NCBI RefSeq assembly: GCF_001428125.1
Contig: NZ_LMSM01000012.1
Location: forward strand, 62,001-126,000
DNA length: 64,000 bases
Reading direction: 5' to 3'
From: Nocardioides sp. Soil774
GTDB taxonomy: Bacteria; Actinomycetota; Actinomycetes; Propionibacteriales; Nocardioidaceae
A program made the translations under genes and the position numbers. Within the stretch, counting starts at the first letter, position 1. Each line of letters begins with the position of its first letter. Below the pieces are notes generated by a model, which saw only the letters and a list, made by a program, of their open reading frames with translations, ran no database searches and was not told where the DNA came from. Below are positions 1-8,073 of this stretch, piece after piece.

Positions 1-62
1 GTGCGCCCCAGCGCGTGGCCGAGGTCGTCGCGTCGGTCGTCGGGCGGGACCGGGCGGCATGA
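1..62 (+). CDS. 3' end of an unidentified upstream gene (partial)
   Basis: An open frame enters from the left edge and ends with TGA at 60-62. Only about 19 residues are visible (ending VVGRDRAA), too few to identify a family. The stop overlaps the ATG of the next gene in an ATGA arrangement, so the two are probably translationally coupled. The neighbour is a glycosyltransferase, so this may be another glycan gene; that is inference only. Confidence 0.55.
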   Translation, partial: APQRVAEVVASVVGRDRAA

Positions 63-865
63 CCGCGCGCCCCGGCACCGCTGTCGTGACCGTCGCCCAC
101 GGGCGGCACGACCACCTCGACCGCCAGCGCGAGTCGCTCGCTGCGTCGACCACCCGCTTCGACCACGTCGTCGTCGCGATGGACGACCTCGTGCTCGCGG
201 CTGCCGAGTGGTGCAGCGCGGCCCTGCCCGCCACTCCGCTCGGGCTGCCGCTGGCAGCGGCGCGCAACCGCGGCGCCGAGGTCGCGCTCGCCCGGGGCGC
301 GACGACGCTCGTGTTCCTCGACGTGGACTGCCTCGTCTCCCCCACCCTGCTCGAGGGCTACGCCGCCGCGGTCGCCGACGAGCCCGCGACCGTCTGGTCC
401 GGGCCGGTCACCTACCTCGACCCGCCCCCGGCCGAGGGCTACGACCTCACCGACCTGCCGCGGCTCGACGACCCACACCCCGCACGCCCGGCTCCGGAGC
501 CCGGCGTCCGCGTGCACGACGCCGACCCCGACCTGTTCTGGTCGCTGTCGTTCGCGTGCTCGGCCGACGCGTGGCGGCGCACGGGTGGCTTCTGCGAGGA
601 CTACGTCGGCTACGGGGGCGAGGACACCGACTTCGCGCGGGTCGTCGTCGGTGCCGGCCTCGACCTGGGATGGGTCGGTGCGGCGCGCGCCTTCCACCAG
701 TGGCACCCGGTCTCACGGCCGCCGGTCGAGCACGTCGCCGACATCGTGCGCAACGCCGAGGTGTTCCGCGGTCGCTGGGGAGCCACCCCGATGCTCGGCT
801 GGCTGCAGGCGTTCGAGGAGCGCGGGCTGGTGCGCCGCGAGGGCGGGCGCTGGGTCGTCGCCTGA
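59..865 (+). CDS. Glycosyltransferase family 2-like protein
   Basis: A 268-residue protein that probably transfers a sugar from a nucleotide donor to a cell-surface glycan or small acceptor. The N-terminus has the start of a GT-A fold (AVVTVAHGRHDHLDRQ), followed by AAARNRGAE and a metal-binding DVD motif (FLDVDCLV, residues 88-95). The C-terminal third, GYGGEDTDFARV then AFHQWHP, resembles the galactosyltransferase C-terminal domain that reads the acceptor. No membrane segment is visible, so it is likely cytoplasmic. The ATG at 59 overlaps the preceding stop by four bases. The substrate cannot be told from sequence; the family assignment is good. Confidence 0.85.
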   Translation: MTARPGTAVVTVAHGRHDHLDRQRESLAASTTRFDHVVVAMDDLVLAAAEWCSAALPATPLGLPLAAARNRGAEVALARGATTLVFLDVDCLVSPTLLEGYAAAVADEPATVWSGPVTYLDPPPAEGYDLTDLPRLDDPHPARPAPEPGVRVHDADPDLFWSLSFACSADAWRRTGGFCEDYVGYGGEDTDFARVVVGAGLDLGWVGAARAFHQWHPVSRPPVEHVADIVRNAEVFRGRWGATPMLGWLQAFEERGLVRREGGRWVVA

Positions 866-888
866 GCGGTGCGGCTCAGCCGCGCCGC
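866..888. terminator. Hairpin between convergent genes
   Basis: A 10-bp GC-rich inverted repeat with one G-T pair and a 3-base loop lies between the glycosyltransferase stop and the dehydrogenase stop, and covers the latter. There is no T-run. It could act as a bidirectional terminator or simply stabilise the 3' ends. Confidence 0.35.
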
Positions 889-1814
889 CGCCTCAGCACC
901 TCGGCGACGTTGGCGCGCATCGCCCCCACCGGGTTGCGGTGCCCGCCTCGCAGCCGGTTGTGCTCCTGGCGCGACGCCAGCACGTTGCCGGGCCCGCGGA
1001 CCACCGGGGCCACGAGGTCCTGCGCCACGACCTGGAACAGCGGCCCCACGAGCCGGTCGTAGACCCAGGGCAGGGCGGTGAAGCCGAAGCGGATCACGTC
1101 GTTGGACAGGCCCACCTGGCCGCCGCGCCACGGGCGGTCGGCGACGGTCAGCACCCGCCTCGCCACCCGCTCGGGGCCGTCGACCGGGATCGGCGGCATG
1201 CCCACCGAGTCGCCGTACGTCGCTGCCTGCCGGTAGATCGGGGTGTCCACGCCGCCGGGGGCGACGTAGCCGAAGCGCACGCCGGGGCGGTCGCGGTTGT
1301 CGACGCGCAGCTGGCGCACCAGCGCGCGCACGCCCCACTTGCTCAGCACGTACGCCGCCATGTCCGGCACGCTGATGTGGCCGATCAGCGACCCGACGAG
1401 CACCAGGGCGCCGTCGTCCTGGTCGCGCAGGACGGGCAGCACGTGGCGGGCCAGGTTGACCGACCCGAGCAGGTTGGTCGCGACCACCTGGTCGAAGACG
1501 TCGACCGGGACCTCGTCGATGCGACCGTAGGCCACCACCCCGGCTGAGCCGACGACCACGTCGAGCCTTCCCAGCGCGGCCAGCGCGGCGGCCACGGCGG
1601 CCGCGACCTGGTCGTCGTCGCTCATGTCGGCGGGGGCGACGAGGGTGGACCCGGCGCCGGCCCGTTCACAGTCGGCGGCGACCCGCTCGAGGGCCTCCCG
1701 GCCGCGCGCGACCAGCACGACGTGGTCGCCGCGCGCTGCGGCCTGCAGCGCGACGGCCTCGCCGATGCCGCTGGAGGCGCCGGTCACCAGGACGACGCGG
1801 GGGCCTGCGCTCAC
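876..1814 (-). CDS. Short-chain dehydrogenase/reductase (SDR)
   Basis: A 312-residue NAD(P)-dependent oxidoreductase of the classical SDR family. It shows the nucleotide-binding TGASSGIG motif at residues 11-18 and the catalytic Ser and YxxxK pair (VGSLIGH, then YVLSK). The tail after the core is about 60 residues longer than a minimal SDR and predicted basic (ends EVLRRRRG). The substrate is unknown. The GTG start at 1814 overlaps the stop of the upstream YihY-like gene by four bases (GTGA), so the pair is probably co-translated. It ends 10 bases from the convergent glycosyltransferase. Confidence 0.88.
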   Translation of the reverse strand: MSAGPRVVLVTGASSGIGEAVALQAAARGDHVVLVARGREALERVAADCERAGAGSTLVAPADMSDDDQVAAAVAAALAALGRLDVVVGSAGVVAYGRIDEVPVDVFDQVVATNLLGSVNLARHVLPVLRDQDDGALVLVGSLIGHISVPDMAAYVLSKWGVRALVRQLRVDNRDRPGVRFGYVAPGGVDTPIYRQAATYGDSVGMPPIPVDGPERVARRVLTVADRPWRGGQVGLSNDVIRFGFTALPWVYDRLVGPLFQVVAQDLVAPVVRGPGNVLASRQEHNRLRGGHRNPVGAMRANVAEVLRRRRG

Positions 1815-2893
1815 CGGGCGTCCCTGTCGTCGTCGTGGTGGTCGAGGGAGCCGTCGGTGTCGCTGTCCGCACCCGCGGTCTCGCGCAGGCGCCGTCCGCG
1901 CAGCACGTCGGCGCGGTCCTTCTTCGCTGCCTTGTCGATGGTGCGGGTGTCGCGCGGCGGGAGCTGGATCTCCTCCTCGGCCGGCATCCCGGCCTGCAGC
2001 TCGCGGCCACGCTCCAGCTCGGCGTCGAGCTCGGCGCCGAAGAGCAGCGCGAGGTTGGTGATCCAGAGCCACAGCAGGAAGACGACGACGCCGGCCAGCG
2101 AGCCGTAGGTCTTGTCGTAGGAGCTGAAGTTGGCCACGTAGAGGCCGAAGGCCGCCGAGGCGGCGATCCACACCACGATGGCGACGCCGGCGCCGACGCT
2201 GATCCAGCGGAACTTCGGCTGCTTGACGTTGGGCGTGGCGTAGTAGAGCAGGGCCACGATGAAGACCACCACGAGCAGCATCACGGGCCACTTGGCGATG
2301 TTCCACACGGTGACGACGCTCGAGCCGAGCCCGATGGCGTTGCCGACCGCGTCCGCGGCCGGCCCGGTGACGACGAGTCCGAGCGCCACCACGGCGACCA
2401 GCACGACCGTCACCAGCGTGATGAGCAGCATCAGCGGGCGCAGCTTCCAGAAGGGGCGGCCCTCGTCGATCTCGTAGACCCGGTTCATGCCGCGACCGAA
2501 GGCGCCGACGTAGCCGGACGCGGACCACAGCGCGGCGGCCAGCCCCAGCACGAGCCCGAGGCCGGCGCCCTGGCTGGCGCTCAGCTGGAGCAGGGTCGGC
2601 TCGAGGGTGTTGGCGGCGCTGCCCGCGCCGATGTCGCGCAGGATGCCGAGCAGGGTGGTGACGGTCTGGCGGCCGTCGCCGACCAGCCCGATGATCGACA
2701 GCATCGCCAGGGCGGCGGGGAACATCGCCAGGACGGCGTAGTAGGTCAGCGCGGCGGCCAGGTCGGTGCACTGGTCGTCGGAGAACTCGCGCACCGTCTT
2801 GCGCAGGACGTAGGTCCAGGACGGCTTGGTGAGGTCCTTCGGCGAGTCGGGCTTGTCGGCGCGTTCATGGGTCGTGGTCGAGGCTCGGTCCAT
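1811..2893 (-). CDS. YihY/BrkB-family inner-membrane protein
   Basis: A 360-residue integral membrane protein of the YihY/virulence factor BrkB family (once mis-annotated as RNase BN). The N-terminal motif DLAAALTYYAVLAMFPAAL (residues 43-61) is characteristic, and about six hydrophobic segments follow to residue 285. The C-terminus is charged and cytoplasmic-looking. The biochemical function of the family is not settled. The ATG at 2893 has a G-rich stretch just upstream. It overlaps the SDR gene by four bases, an arrangement that suggests a two-gene operon. Confidence 0.88.
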   Translation of the reverse strand: MDRASTTTHERADKPDSPKDLTKPSWTYVLRKTVREFSDDQCTDLAAALTYYAVLAMFPAALAMLSIIGLVGDGRQTVTTLLGILRDIGAGSAANTLEPTLLQLSASQGAGLGLVLGLAAALWSASGYVGAFGRGMNRVYEIDEGRPFWKLRPLMLLITLVTVVLVAVVALGLVVTGPAADAVGNAIGLGSSVVTVWNIAKWPVMLLVVVFIVALLYYATPNVKQPKFRWISVGAGVAIVVWIAASAAFGLYVANFSSYDKTYGSLAGVVVFLLWLWITNLALLFGAELDAELERGRELQAGMPAEEEIQLPPRDTRTIDKAAKKDRADVLRGRRLRETAGADSDTDGSLDHHDDDRDAR

Positions 2894-3050
2894 GCGCCCC
2901 CGTACCCACCCGCGCGCGGTTCACCGGCGTGACGGGACCTTGGACCCCCGGACTGGGTGGCCATCGCCCCATCCGGTGCCCCTGCGCGCGTCCATAGCCT
3001 CTGGAGCGAGGCGGGAGACGACCCAGACTCCCCCAGACGGAAGGCACATC

Positions 3051-3638
3051 ATGCGCGTGGTACTCGACAAGCTGATCTCCTGGACGGGGCTGGCGCTCGC
3101 CGTCGTGCTCCTCATCGCAGGCGGGCTCCTCACCTGGGCCAACGTCTTCATCGGTGACCAGGTCAAGGACCAGCTCACGATGCAGGACATCACGATGCCC
3201 GAGGGTGACGCCCTCGGCAGCGTCCCGAAGGCGGATGCCAGCGCCCTGGAGAAGTACGCCGGCAGCGCGCTCGACACCGGCCCCGAGGCCCGCGCCTACG
3301 CCGACCACTACATCCTCGCCCACATGAACGCCGCCAGCGACGGTCGCACCTACGAGGAGGTCAGCGGCGAGTTCCTCGCGCTGGACGACCAGGCCAAGGC
3401 GAGCGAGGAGGGCCAGGCCCTGGCCGGCCTGCGCCAGACGCTCTTCATGGGCAACACGCTGCGTGGCCTGCTGCTCTACGGGTACGCCTTCGCCACCGTC
3501 GGCACGATCGCCGGCTACGCCGCCCTCGCCGCCTTCATCGGCGGCCTGGTCCTGCTGGCCCTGGTGCAGCTCGGCCTCCGGCACGCACGCCGGGTCGAGA
3601 AGACCCCCGCCCTGCAGGCCCAGGCGGTCCCCGCCTGA
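3051..3638 (+). CDS. Conserved membrane protein of unknown function
   Basis: A 195-residue protein with one hydrophobic segment near the N-terminus (residues about 12-36) and another near the C-terminus (about 145-180). The roughly 110-residue region between them is acidic and probably extracytoplasmic. I do not recognise a named domain. The ATG at 3051 is preceded by a GGAAGG ribosome-binding site with good spacing; an open frame extends further upstream but lacks a comparable site. The gene is transcribed away from the YihY gene and converges with the idi operon. Confidence 0.75.
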   Translation: MRVVLDKLISWTGLALAVVLLIAGGLLTWANVFIGDQVKDQLTMQDITMPEGDALGSVPKADASALEKYAGSALDTGPEARAYADHYILAHMNAASDGRTYEEVSGEFLALDDQAKASEEGQALAGLRQTLFMGNTLRGLLLYGYAFATVGTIAGYAALAAFIGGLVLLALVQLGLRHARRVEKTPALQAQAVPA

Positions 3639-3668
3639 GGCGAGGACACACTGCAGGCGGGGCGGGCC

Positions 3669-3689
3669 CGGCCGGTCACTGACCGGCCG
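3669..3689. terminator. Bidirectional hairpin at the idi 3' end
   Basis: A perfect 9-bp inverted repeat (CGGCCGGTC / GACCGGCCG) with a 3-base loop covers the idi stop codon between two convergent genes. It lacks a T-run, as is common for hairpins in GC-rich genomes, so termination is inferred. Confidence 0.45.
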
Positions 3690-4230
3690 AGGAGGCCGCG
3701 GGCGCGGCAGCCAGGTCGGCCGGCAGCTGCGCGACCTGCTCGCGGCACCACACCGACACCTCGCGCGTGCCCGAGAGGACGTCGCCGCGGAACGCCGCCC
3801 ACGGCTCCCACCGCACCTCGGCCACCTCGTCGGGGTGCGGCGCGACGTCGCCGTCCACCGAGCCGACGTACACCGGGCACATCTCGTTCTCCACGACCCC
3901 GTCCTGCTCGGCGCGGTAGCGGAAGCGCGGCAGCACCAGGCGCAGGTCGACGACCTCGGCGCCGAGCTCGTGCGCCACGCGACGGCGTACGGCGTCGTCG
4001 AGGGGCTCGTCCGGGGCCGGGTGGCCGCAGCAGCTGTTGGTCCACACGCCCGGGAAGGTGCGCTTGTGCAGGGCGCGCCGGGTGACGAGCACCGCGCCGT
4101 CTGCGTCGAGGAGGTAGCAGGAGAACGCGAGGTGGAGCGGGGTGTCGCCGTGGTGCACCTCCGCCTTGTCGGCGGTGCCGATCGCGCGGCCCGCCTCGTC
4201 GAGCAGCACCACGGACTCCGCCGGCGTCAT
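3676..4230 (-). CDS. idi: Isopentenyl-diphosphate delta-isomerase, type 1
   Basis: A 184-residue Nudix-fold enzyme that interconverts isopentenyl and dimethylallyl diphosphate, the allylic primer for prenyl chains. Diagnostic motifs are NSCCGHP, with Cys68 as the likely catalytic cysteine, and VVENEMCP, with Glu114 and Glu116 as metal/acid residues. Its length is normal for the type 1 enzyme. It is the last gene of the six-gene operon starting at 8897 and overlaps the flavoprotein gene by four bases (ATGA). In this context it probably supplies prenyl diphosphates to the UbiA-family enzyme at the head of the operon. Confidence 0.95.
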   Translation of the reverse strand: MTPAESVVLLDEAGRAIGTADKAEVHHGDTPLHLAFSCYLLDADGAVLVTRRALHKRTFPGVWTNSCCGHPAPDEPLDDAVRRRVAHELGAEVVDLRLVLPRFRYRAEQDGVVENEMCPVYVGSVDGDVAPHPDEVAEVRWEPWAAFRGDVLSGTREVSVWCREQVAQLPADLAAAPAASSAGQ

Positions 4231-5270
4231 GCGGGCACCTCGATCGGCCGGGCGAGCTGGTTGACCGCAGTGGAGAACACCCACGGCAGCCGCTCGGCGG
4301 CGGGCACCAGCAGGCGGCGCACCACCGGACGGCCCGTGGCCGCGAGCAGGGCGTGGGTCAGGGCCTCCTGGCGCCGGCCGATCCGGCGGGCCTGCTGCTC
4401 GTAGTGGTCGGGCCTGCCCGCGGCCAGGCACGCCACGGCGGCACGCGCCTGCGCGAGCCCGAGGGCGATGCCCTCCCCCGTCAGCGCGTCGACGTAGCCC
4501 GCGGCGTCGCCCACCAGCAGCACCCGGCCGCTCGCGCGGGCGCGCACGCGCTGGCGCAGCGGCCCCGCGCCGCGGACCCGCGTGCGCTCGCCCACCAGGC
4601 GCTCGCGCAGCACCGGGAAGCCGGCCAGGGCGTCGTCGAAGTCCTGGCCTGCGTCGGTGAGGATCGCGACGCCGACGAGGTCGTCGTCGACGGGTGTCAC
4701 GTAGGCCTCGGCGTGCGCCGACCAGTGCACCTCGACGAACGGCGACCACGGCTGCTGCCGCACGTGGCACCGCAGCCCGAAGCGGCGACGGCCACCACGG
4801 GCGTCGTCGTCGAGCCCGAGCAGGCGACGCGTGGGCGAGTGGAGGCCGTCGGCGGCCACGAGGTAGCGGGCCCGCTCGCCGTCGACCTCGACGTGGTCGG
4901 CGCGCGGGCGGACGTCGCGGACCGGCCGGGCCTCCACGGGGACGCCGGCCGCGGCCAGCTGATCGGCGAGCGCGGCGTGCAGCACGGTGCGTCGTACGCC
5001 GCGCCCGGGGCCGGCGTCGAAGCGGGCCGACACACCGGGGCCGGCACCGTCGGCGCTGAGGTAGCGGATCCCGGCGATGTCGTGCCCGCGCGGTGCCACC
5101 CCCAGTGCCGCGAGCTCGGCCACGGCGCCGGGCATCAGGCCCTCGCCGCACGCCTTGTCGATGGGGCCCGGCCGGGGCTCGCGCACCACCACGTCGAGCC
5201 CGGCCCGGTGCGCGTGCAGGGCCGCGGCCATCCCGACGGGGCCGCCGCCGGCCACCACGAGGTCACGCAC
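4227..5270 (-). CDS. FAD-dependent oxidoreductase, geranylgeranyl-reductase/hydroxylase type
   Basis: A 347-residue flavoprotein with an N-terminal FAD-binding glycine motif (VAGGGPVGMAAA) and the second FAD motif LLVGDAAGYVDALTGEGI in the C-terminal half. CGEGLMP near residue 41 matches the geranylgeranyl reductase/UbiH-like group, which either saturates prenyl chains or hydroxylates aromatic rings. It may be the counterpart of SrsC, the flavoprotein of the Streptomyces griseus phenolic-lipid operon; that comparison is from memory. It overlaps idi by four bases and the methyltransferase-like gene by eight. The paralogous flavoprotein at 6877 makes two such enzymes in one operon. Confidence 0.85.
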   Translation of the reverse strand: MRDLVVAGGGPVGMAAALHAHRAGLDVVVREPRPGPIDKACGEGLMPGAVAELAALGVAPRGHDIAGIRYLSADGAGPGVSARFDAGPGRGVRRTVLHAALADQLAAAGVPVEARPVRDVRPRADHVEVDGERARYLVAADGLHSPTRRLLGLDDDARGGRRRFGLRCHVRQQPWSPFVEVHWSAHAEAYVTPVDDDLVGVAILTDAGQDFDDALAGFPVLRERLVGERTRVRGAGPLRQRVRARASGRVLLVGDAAGYVDALTGEGIALGLAQARAAVACLAAGRPDHYEQQARRIGRRQEALTHALLAATGRPVVRRLLVPAAERLPWVFSTAVNQLARPIEVPA

Positions 5271-5805
5271 GCGCGGCCTCCGTGGTCGGGGGCAGCGTGG
5301 CCAGGGCGGCGTCCTCGGCGCGGATCCGCACCGCCAGCAGGCCGGCGTTGAGGACGGTGAAGACCGCTGCGGTGATCCAGCCGGCGTGCACGAGCGGCAG
5401 GGCGCAGCCCTCGACGACGACCGCGACGTAGTTGGGGTGCTTGAACAGCGCGTAGGGGCCGCTGGCGACCGGGGCCAGGCCGGGCACGACGATCACGCGG
5501 GTGTTCCAGCGCGGGCCGAGCGTCGTGATGCACCACCAGCGCAGCGCCTGCGAGGCCACGACCAGGGCGAGCATCGACCACGCCAGCAGCGACGGCACGT
5601 CGGGCCGGCGCAGCCACGCCTCGGCCAGAGCTCCGGCGAGCAGGCCGGTGTGCAGGACGACCATGAAGGGGTAGTGGCCGCGGCCGGACTCCACTCCGCC
5701 GCGCTCCATGCTCCAGTCCGCGTTGCGCTTCGACACGACCAGCTCGGCGAGGCGCTCCAGCCCGACCAGGGCCACCAGCACCGTGAAGGCGACCAGCGTC
5801 GTCAC
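5263..5805 (-). CDS. Isoprenylcysteine carboxyl methyltransferase-family membrane protein
   Basis: A 180-residue protein with about four to five membrane segments and the family motif GPYALFKHPNYVAV (residues about 117-130), part of the S-adenosylmethionine site in ICMT-like enzymes. Bacterial members next to type III polyketide synthases, such as SrsB of Streptomyces griseus, O-methylate alkylresorcinols rather than prenylcysteine. That role fits here because the gene sits directly downstream of a type III polyketide synthase and overlaps it by four bases. Methylation of the polyketide product is inferred. Bacteria have no obvious prenylated CaaX substrate. Confidence 0.85.
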   Translation of the reverse strand: MTTLVAFTVLVALVGLERLAELVVSKRNADWSMERGGVESGRGHYPFMVVLHTGLLAGALAEAWLRRPDVPSLLAWSMLALVVASQALRWWCITTLGPRWNTRVIVVPGLAPVASGPYALFKHPNYVAVVVEGCALPLVHAGWITAAVFTVLNAGLLAVRIRAEDAALATLPPTTEAARA

Positions 5806-6866
5806 GACGCGGCCTTCAGCAGCACCAGCTCGGAGCAGAAGCCGGGACCCATCGCCAGGAGCATGCCGTAGGAGCCGGGCGTCGGCGGACGCTCAGCCAG
5901 GGTCTTCTCGAGCACGTGGAGCACCGAGACCGACGAGAGGTTGCCGACGTCCGCCAGCGACTCCCACGTGAGGGCGACCGCGTCGCGGGGCACCTCGAGC
6001 GCCGCCTCCAGGGCCTCGATGACCTTGGGACCGCCCGGGTGGCACACCCACCACCCGATGTCGTCGCGGGTGAGGTCGTGGTCGGCGAGGAAGACGTCGA
6101 CGTCGGCGCGCAGGTAGCGCTCGACCAGGCTCGGCACGGCCGCGTCCAGCACGATCCGCAGGCCGGTCGCGGCGACGTCGAAGCCCATCGTGCGCTCGCT
6201 GTCGGGGTAGAGCCGGCTGCGCGAGTCGAGCACGTGCACGGCGCCGTCCGGGCCACCTTGCTGGGCCTGACCCACCGCCACGACGGCCGCGGCACCGTCG
6301 CCGAACAGGCCGCTCGCGACGAGGTTGGGCACCGACACGTCGTCGCGCTGGAGCGTGAGAGAGCACAGCTCGGCGGCCACGAGGACCGCGGTCTGGCCGG
6401 GGCGCCCCAGCAGGTAGTCGTGGACGCGCGCGATGCCCGCCGCCCCCGCGACGCAGCCGAGACCGACGAGCGGGACGCGTCGCACGTCCTCGCGCAGGCC
6501 CACCACCCCGGCGATGCGGGCGTCGAGCGACGGCACGGCCAGACCGGTGACCGTGGCGGTGACGATGAGGTCGACGTCCGACGGCGTCATGTCGGCGGCC
6601 TTCAGCGCGTCGACCAGCGCGCGCGAGCCGAGCTCGACGGCGTGCTCGATGAACAGGTCGTTGGTCTGCCCGAAGTCGCGCAGGTCGGCGTAGTCCTCGA
6701 GCGGCAGCACGGTGTGGCGGCGCTCGACGCCGGCGTTGCGGTGGAACCGCCTCAGCAGGGCGTGGTCGACGCTGCGCTGGGAGATGACCTCGGAGAACGC
6801 CTCGGTGATCTCGTGCTGGGGGTGGGAGTGGGTCGGCAGCGCGCTGCGGACGGTGCGGATCTTCAT
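5802..6866 (-). CDS. Type III polyketide synthase (chalcone/stilbene synthase family)
   Basis: A 354-residue homodimeric condensing enzyme that extends an acyl-CoA starter with malonyl-type units and cyclises the chain to a pyrone or resorcinol. The catalytic triad is readable: Cys138 in LGCVAGAAG, His276 in WWVCHPGGPK and Asn309 in DVGNLSS. The GPGF motif before the C-terminus (residues 340-343) is typical of the fold. Length is normal. It starts with ATG 10 bases after the upstream flavoprotein gene and is followed by the methyltransferase-like gene. The set resembles the srsA-srsB-srsC phenolic-lipid operon extended with prenylation genes. Starter and product cannot be read from sequence. 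Confidence 0.93.
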   Translation of the reverse strand: MKIRTVRSALPTHSHPQHEITEAFSEVISQRSVDHALLRRFHRNAGVERRHTVLPLEDYADLRDFGQTNDLFIEHAVELGSRALVDALKAADMTPSDVDLIVTATVTGLAVPSLDARIAGVVGLREDVRRVPLVGLGCVAGAAGIARVHDYLLGRPGQTAVLVAAELCSLTLQRDDVSVPNLVASGLFGDGAAAVVAVGQAQQGGPDGAVHVLDSRSRLYPDSERTMGFDVAATGLRIVLDAAVPSLVERYLRADVDVFLADHDLTRDDIGWWVCHPGGPKVIEALEAALEVPRDAVALTWESLADVGNLSSVSVLHVLEKTLAERPPTPGSYGMLLAMGPGFCSELVLLKAAS

Positions 6867-6876
6867 GGTGTCTCCA

Positions 6877-8073
6877 TCATGGGCGGATCGAGGGTGGCCG
6901 GGCCACGTCGGTGCCGCGGACCAGGCTGCGCGCCAGGCCCGTCGCGAGGCGGGTGTCGATGCGGCCGTCCCCCAGGCCGAGCTCGACGAGGGTGTCGAAG
7001 ACCCGCTGGTCGCGGGCGGCCGCGCGGATGCCCGCGTCGACGACGGCAGGTGAGCGGGACAGCCGGGAGGCGGTCCAGGTGTGCTTGAGGTGCGTGCCGA
7101 GCACGCGTCGTACGCCGCGGCGGTGCAGGTCGCCGGCCGCCTCGGGGCGGCCCTCGGCCAGGCAGCGTGCCGCCGTGCGGCCGGCCGCGATGCCGGTGGC
7201 GACGGCGTAGTAGATGCCCTCGCCGGTCAGCGGGTTGACCAGCCCGGCGGCGTCGCCGACCAGCAGCACCCGGCCCGACGGCTGGTGCCAGCGCCAGCCG
7301 CTGAGCGGGAGGTGGTGGCCGAGCCAGCCGGTGCCGCCTGTCGCGGCGCCGGGGATGAGGGCCTCGAGCTGGTCGAGGAGGAGCTGCCGGCTCGGCGCCC
7401 CGCCCCGGCCGGGACCCGGCAGCAGCTCGCCGTAGCCCACGTTGGCGTAGCCGTCGCCGCGGTCGAAGGCCCAGGCGTACGACGGCTGGCTCCGCTCGCC
7501 GTAGCGGATCACCTGGCGACCGCGCAGCTCCGGCGGGGTGGGGGCGTAGCCGCGCAGCGCGATGGCGCGATCCTGGCGGCGCCGACCGAGCAGGGCGGCG
7601 CGCACGAGCGAGTGGGCGCCGTCGGCACCGACGACGACGTGCCCGGCGATCGTGCCCGACACCAGGGCCGGCGTGCCGGGCGGGCCGTCGCCGGTGACGG
7701 ACGTCGCGCGGTGGCGGCGCAGGACTGCGCCCGCGGCGACGGCGCGCTCGACGAGGCGCGCGTCGAAGACCTGGCGCGGCACGACCCGCACGTCACGGCG
7801 CATGGTGCCCTCGACGCGGGCGTCGCCGCGGGCGAGCTCGAGGCGGCGCAGCGGCGCCCAGTCGTCGACCACGTCGCCGGCCCCCACCTCGGCGAGCGCG
7901 TCCAGCACGTGGGGAGCGATCCCGTCGCCGCACGACTTGTCACGGGGGAAGTCGCGCCGGTCGAGCAGGAGCACGCGCAGGGCCGGGTCCGCGGTGAGCG
8001 CGCCCAGCGCAGCGGCCGACCCGGCCGGACCGGCGCCGACGACCACGAGGTCCCACTGCTCCGGCGTCGTCAC
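6877..8073 (-). CDS. FAD-dependent geranylgeranyl reductase-family oxidoreductase
   Basis: A 398-residue flavoprotein with the N-terminal motif VVGAGPAGSAAA, then DKSCGDGIAPHVLDAL (residues about 43-58) and LLVGDAAGLVNPLTGEGI, the pattern of geranylgeranyl reductases. These enzymes reduce double bonds in prenyl chains of membrane lipids, quinones or chlorophyll. The GTG start at 8073 overlaps the stop of the prenyltransferase gene by four bases, so a role in modifying the UbiA product is likely. It is longer than the second flavoprotein of the operon and not a recent duplicate judging by sequence. Confidence 0.88.
   Translation of the reverse strand: MTTPEQWDLVVVGAGPAGSAAALGALTADPALRVLLLDRRDFPRDKSCGDGIAPHVLDALAEVGAGDVVDDWAPLRRLELARGDARVEGTMRRDVRVVPRQVFDARLVERAVAAGAVLRRHRATSVTGDGPPGTPALVSGTIAGHVVVGADGAHSLVRAALLGRRRQDRAIALRGYAPTPPELRGRQVIRYGERSQPSYAWAFDRGDGYANVGYGELLPGPGRGGAPSRQLLLDQLEALIPGAATGGTGWLGHHLPLSGWRWHQPSGRVLLVGDAAGLVNPLTGEGIYYAVATGIAAGRTAARCLAEGRPEAAGDLHRRGVRRVLGTHLKHTWTASRLSRSPAVVDAGIRAAARDQRVFDTLVELGLGDGRIDTRLATGLARSLVRGTDVARPPSIRP

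Noticed and set aside
1..1062. Open frame from base 1 across the glycosyltransferase gene
   Set aside because: Arg/Pro-rich frame-shifted shadow; the glycosyltransferase frame at 59 has clear domain motifs and an ATGA-coupled start.
5802..6866. Could the condensing enzyme be FabH (KAS III)?
   Set aside because: The Cys motif LGCVAGAAG, the length and the neighbouring ICMT-like and flavoprotein genes match bacterial type III polyketide synthases better.
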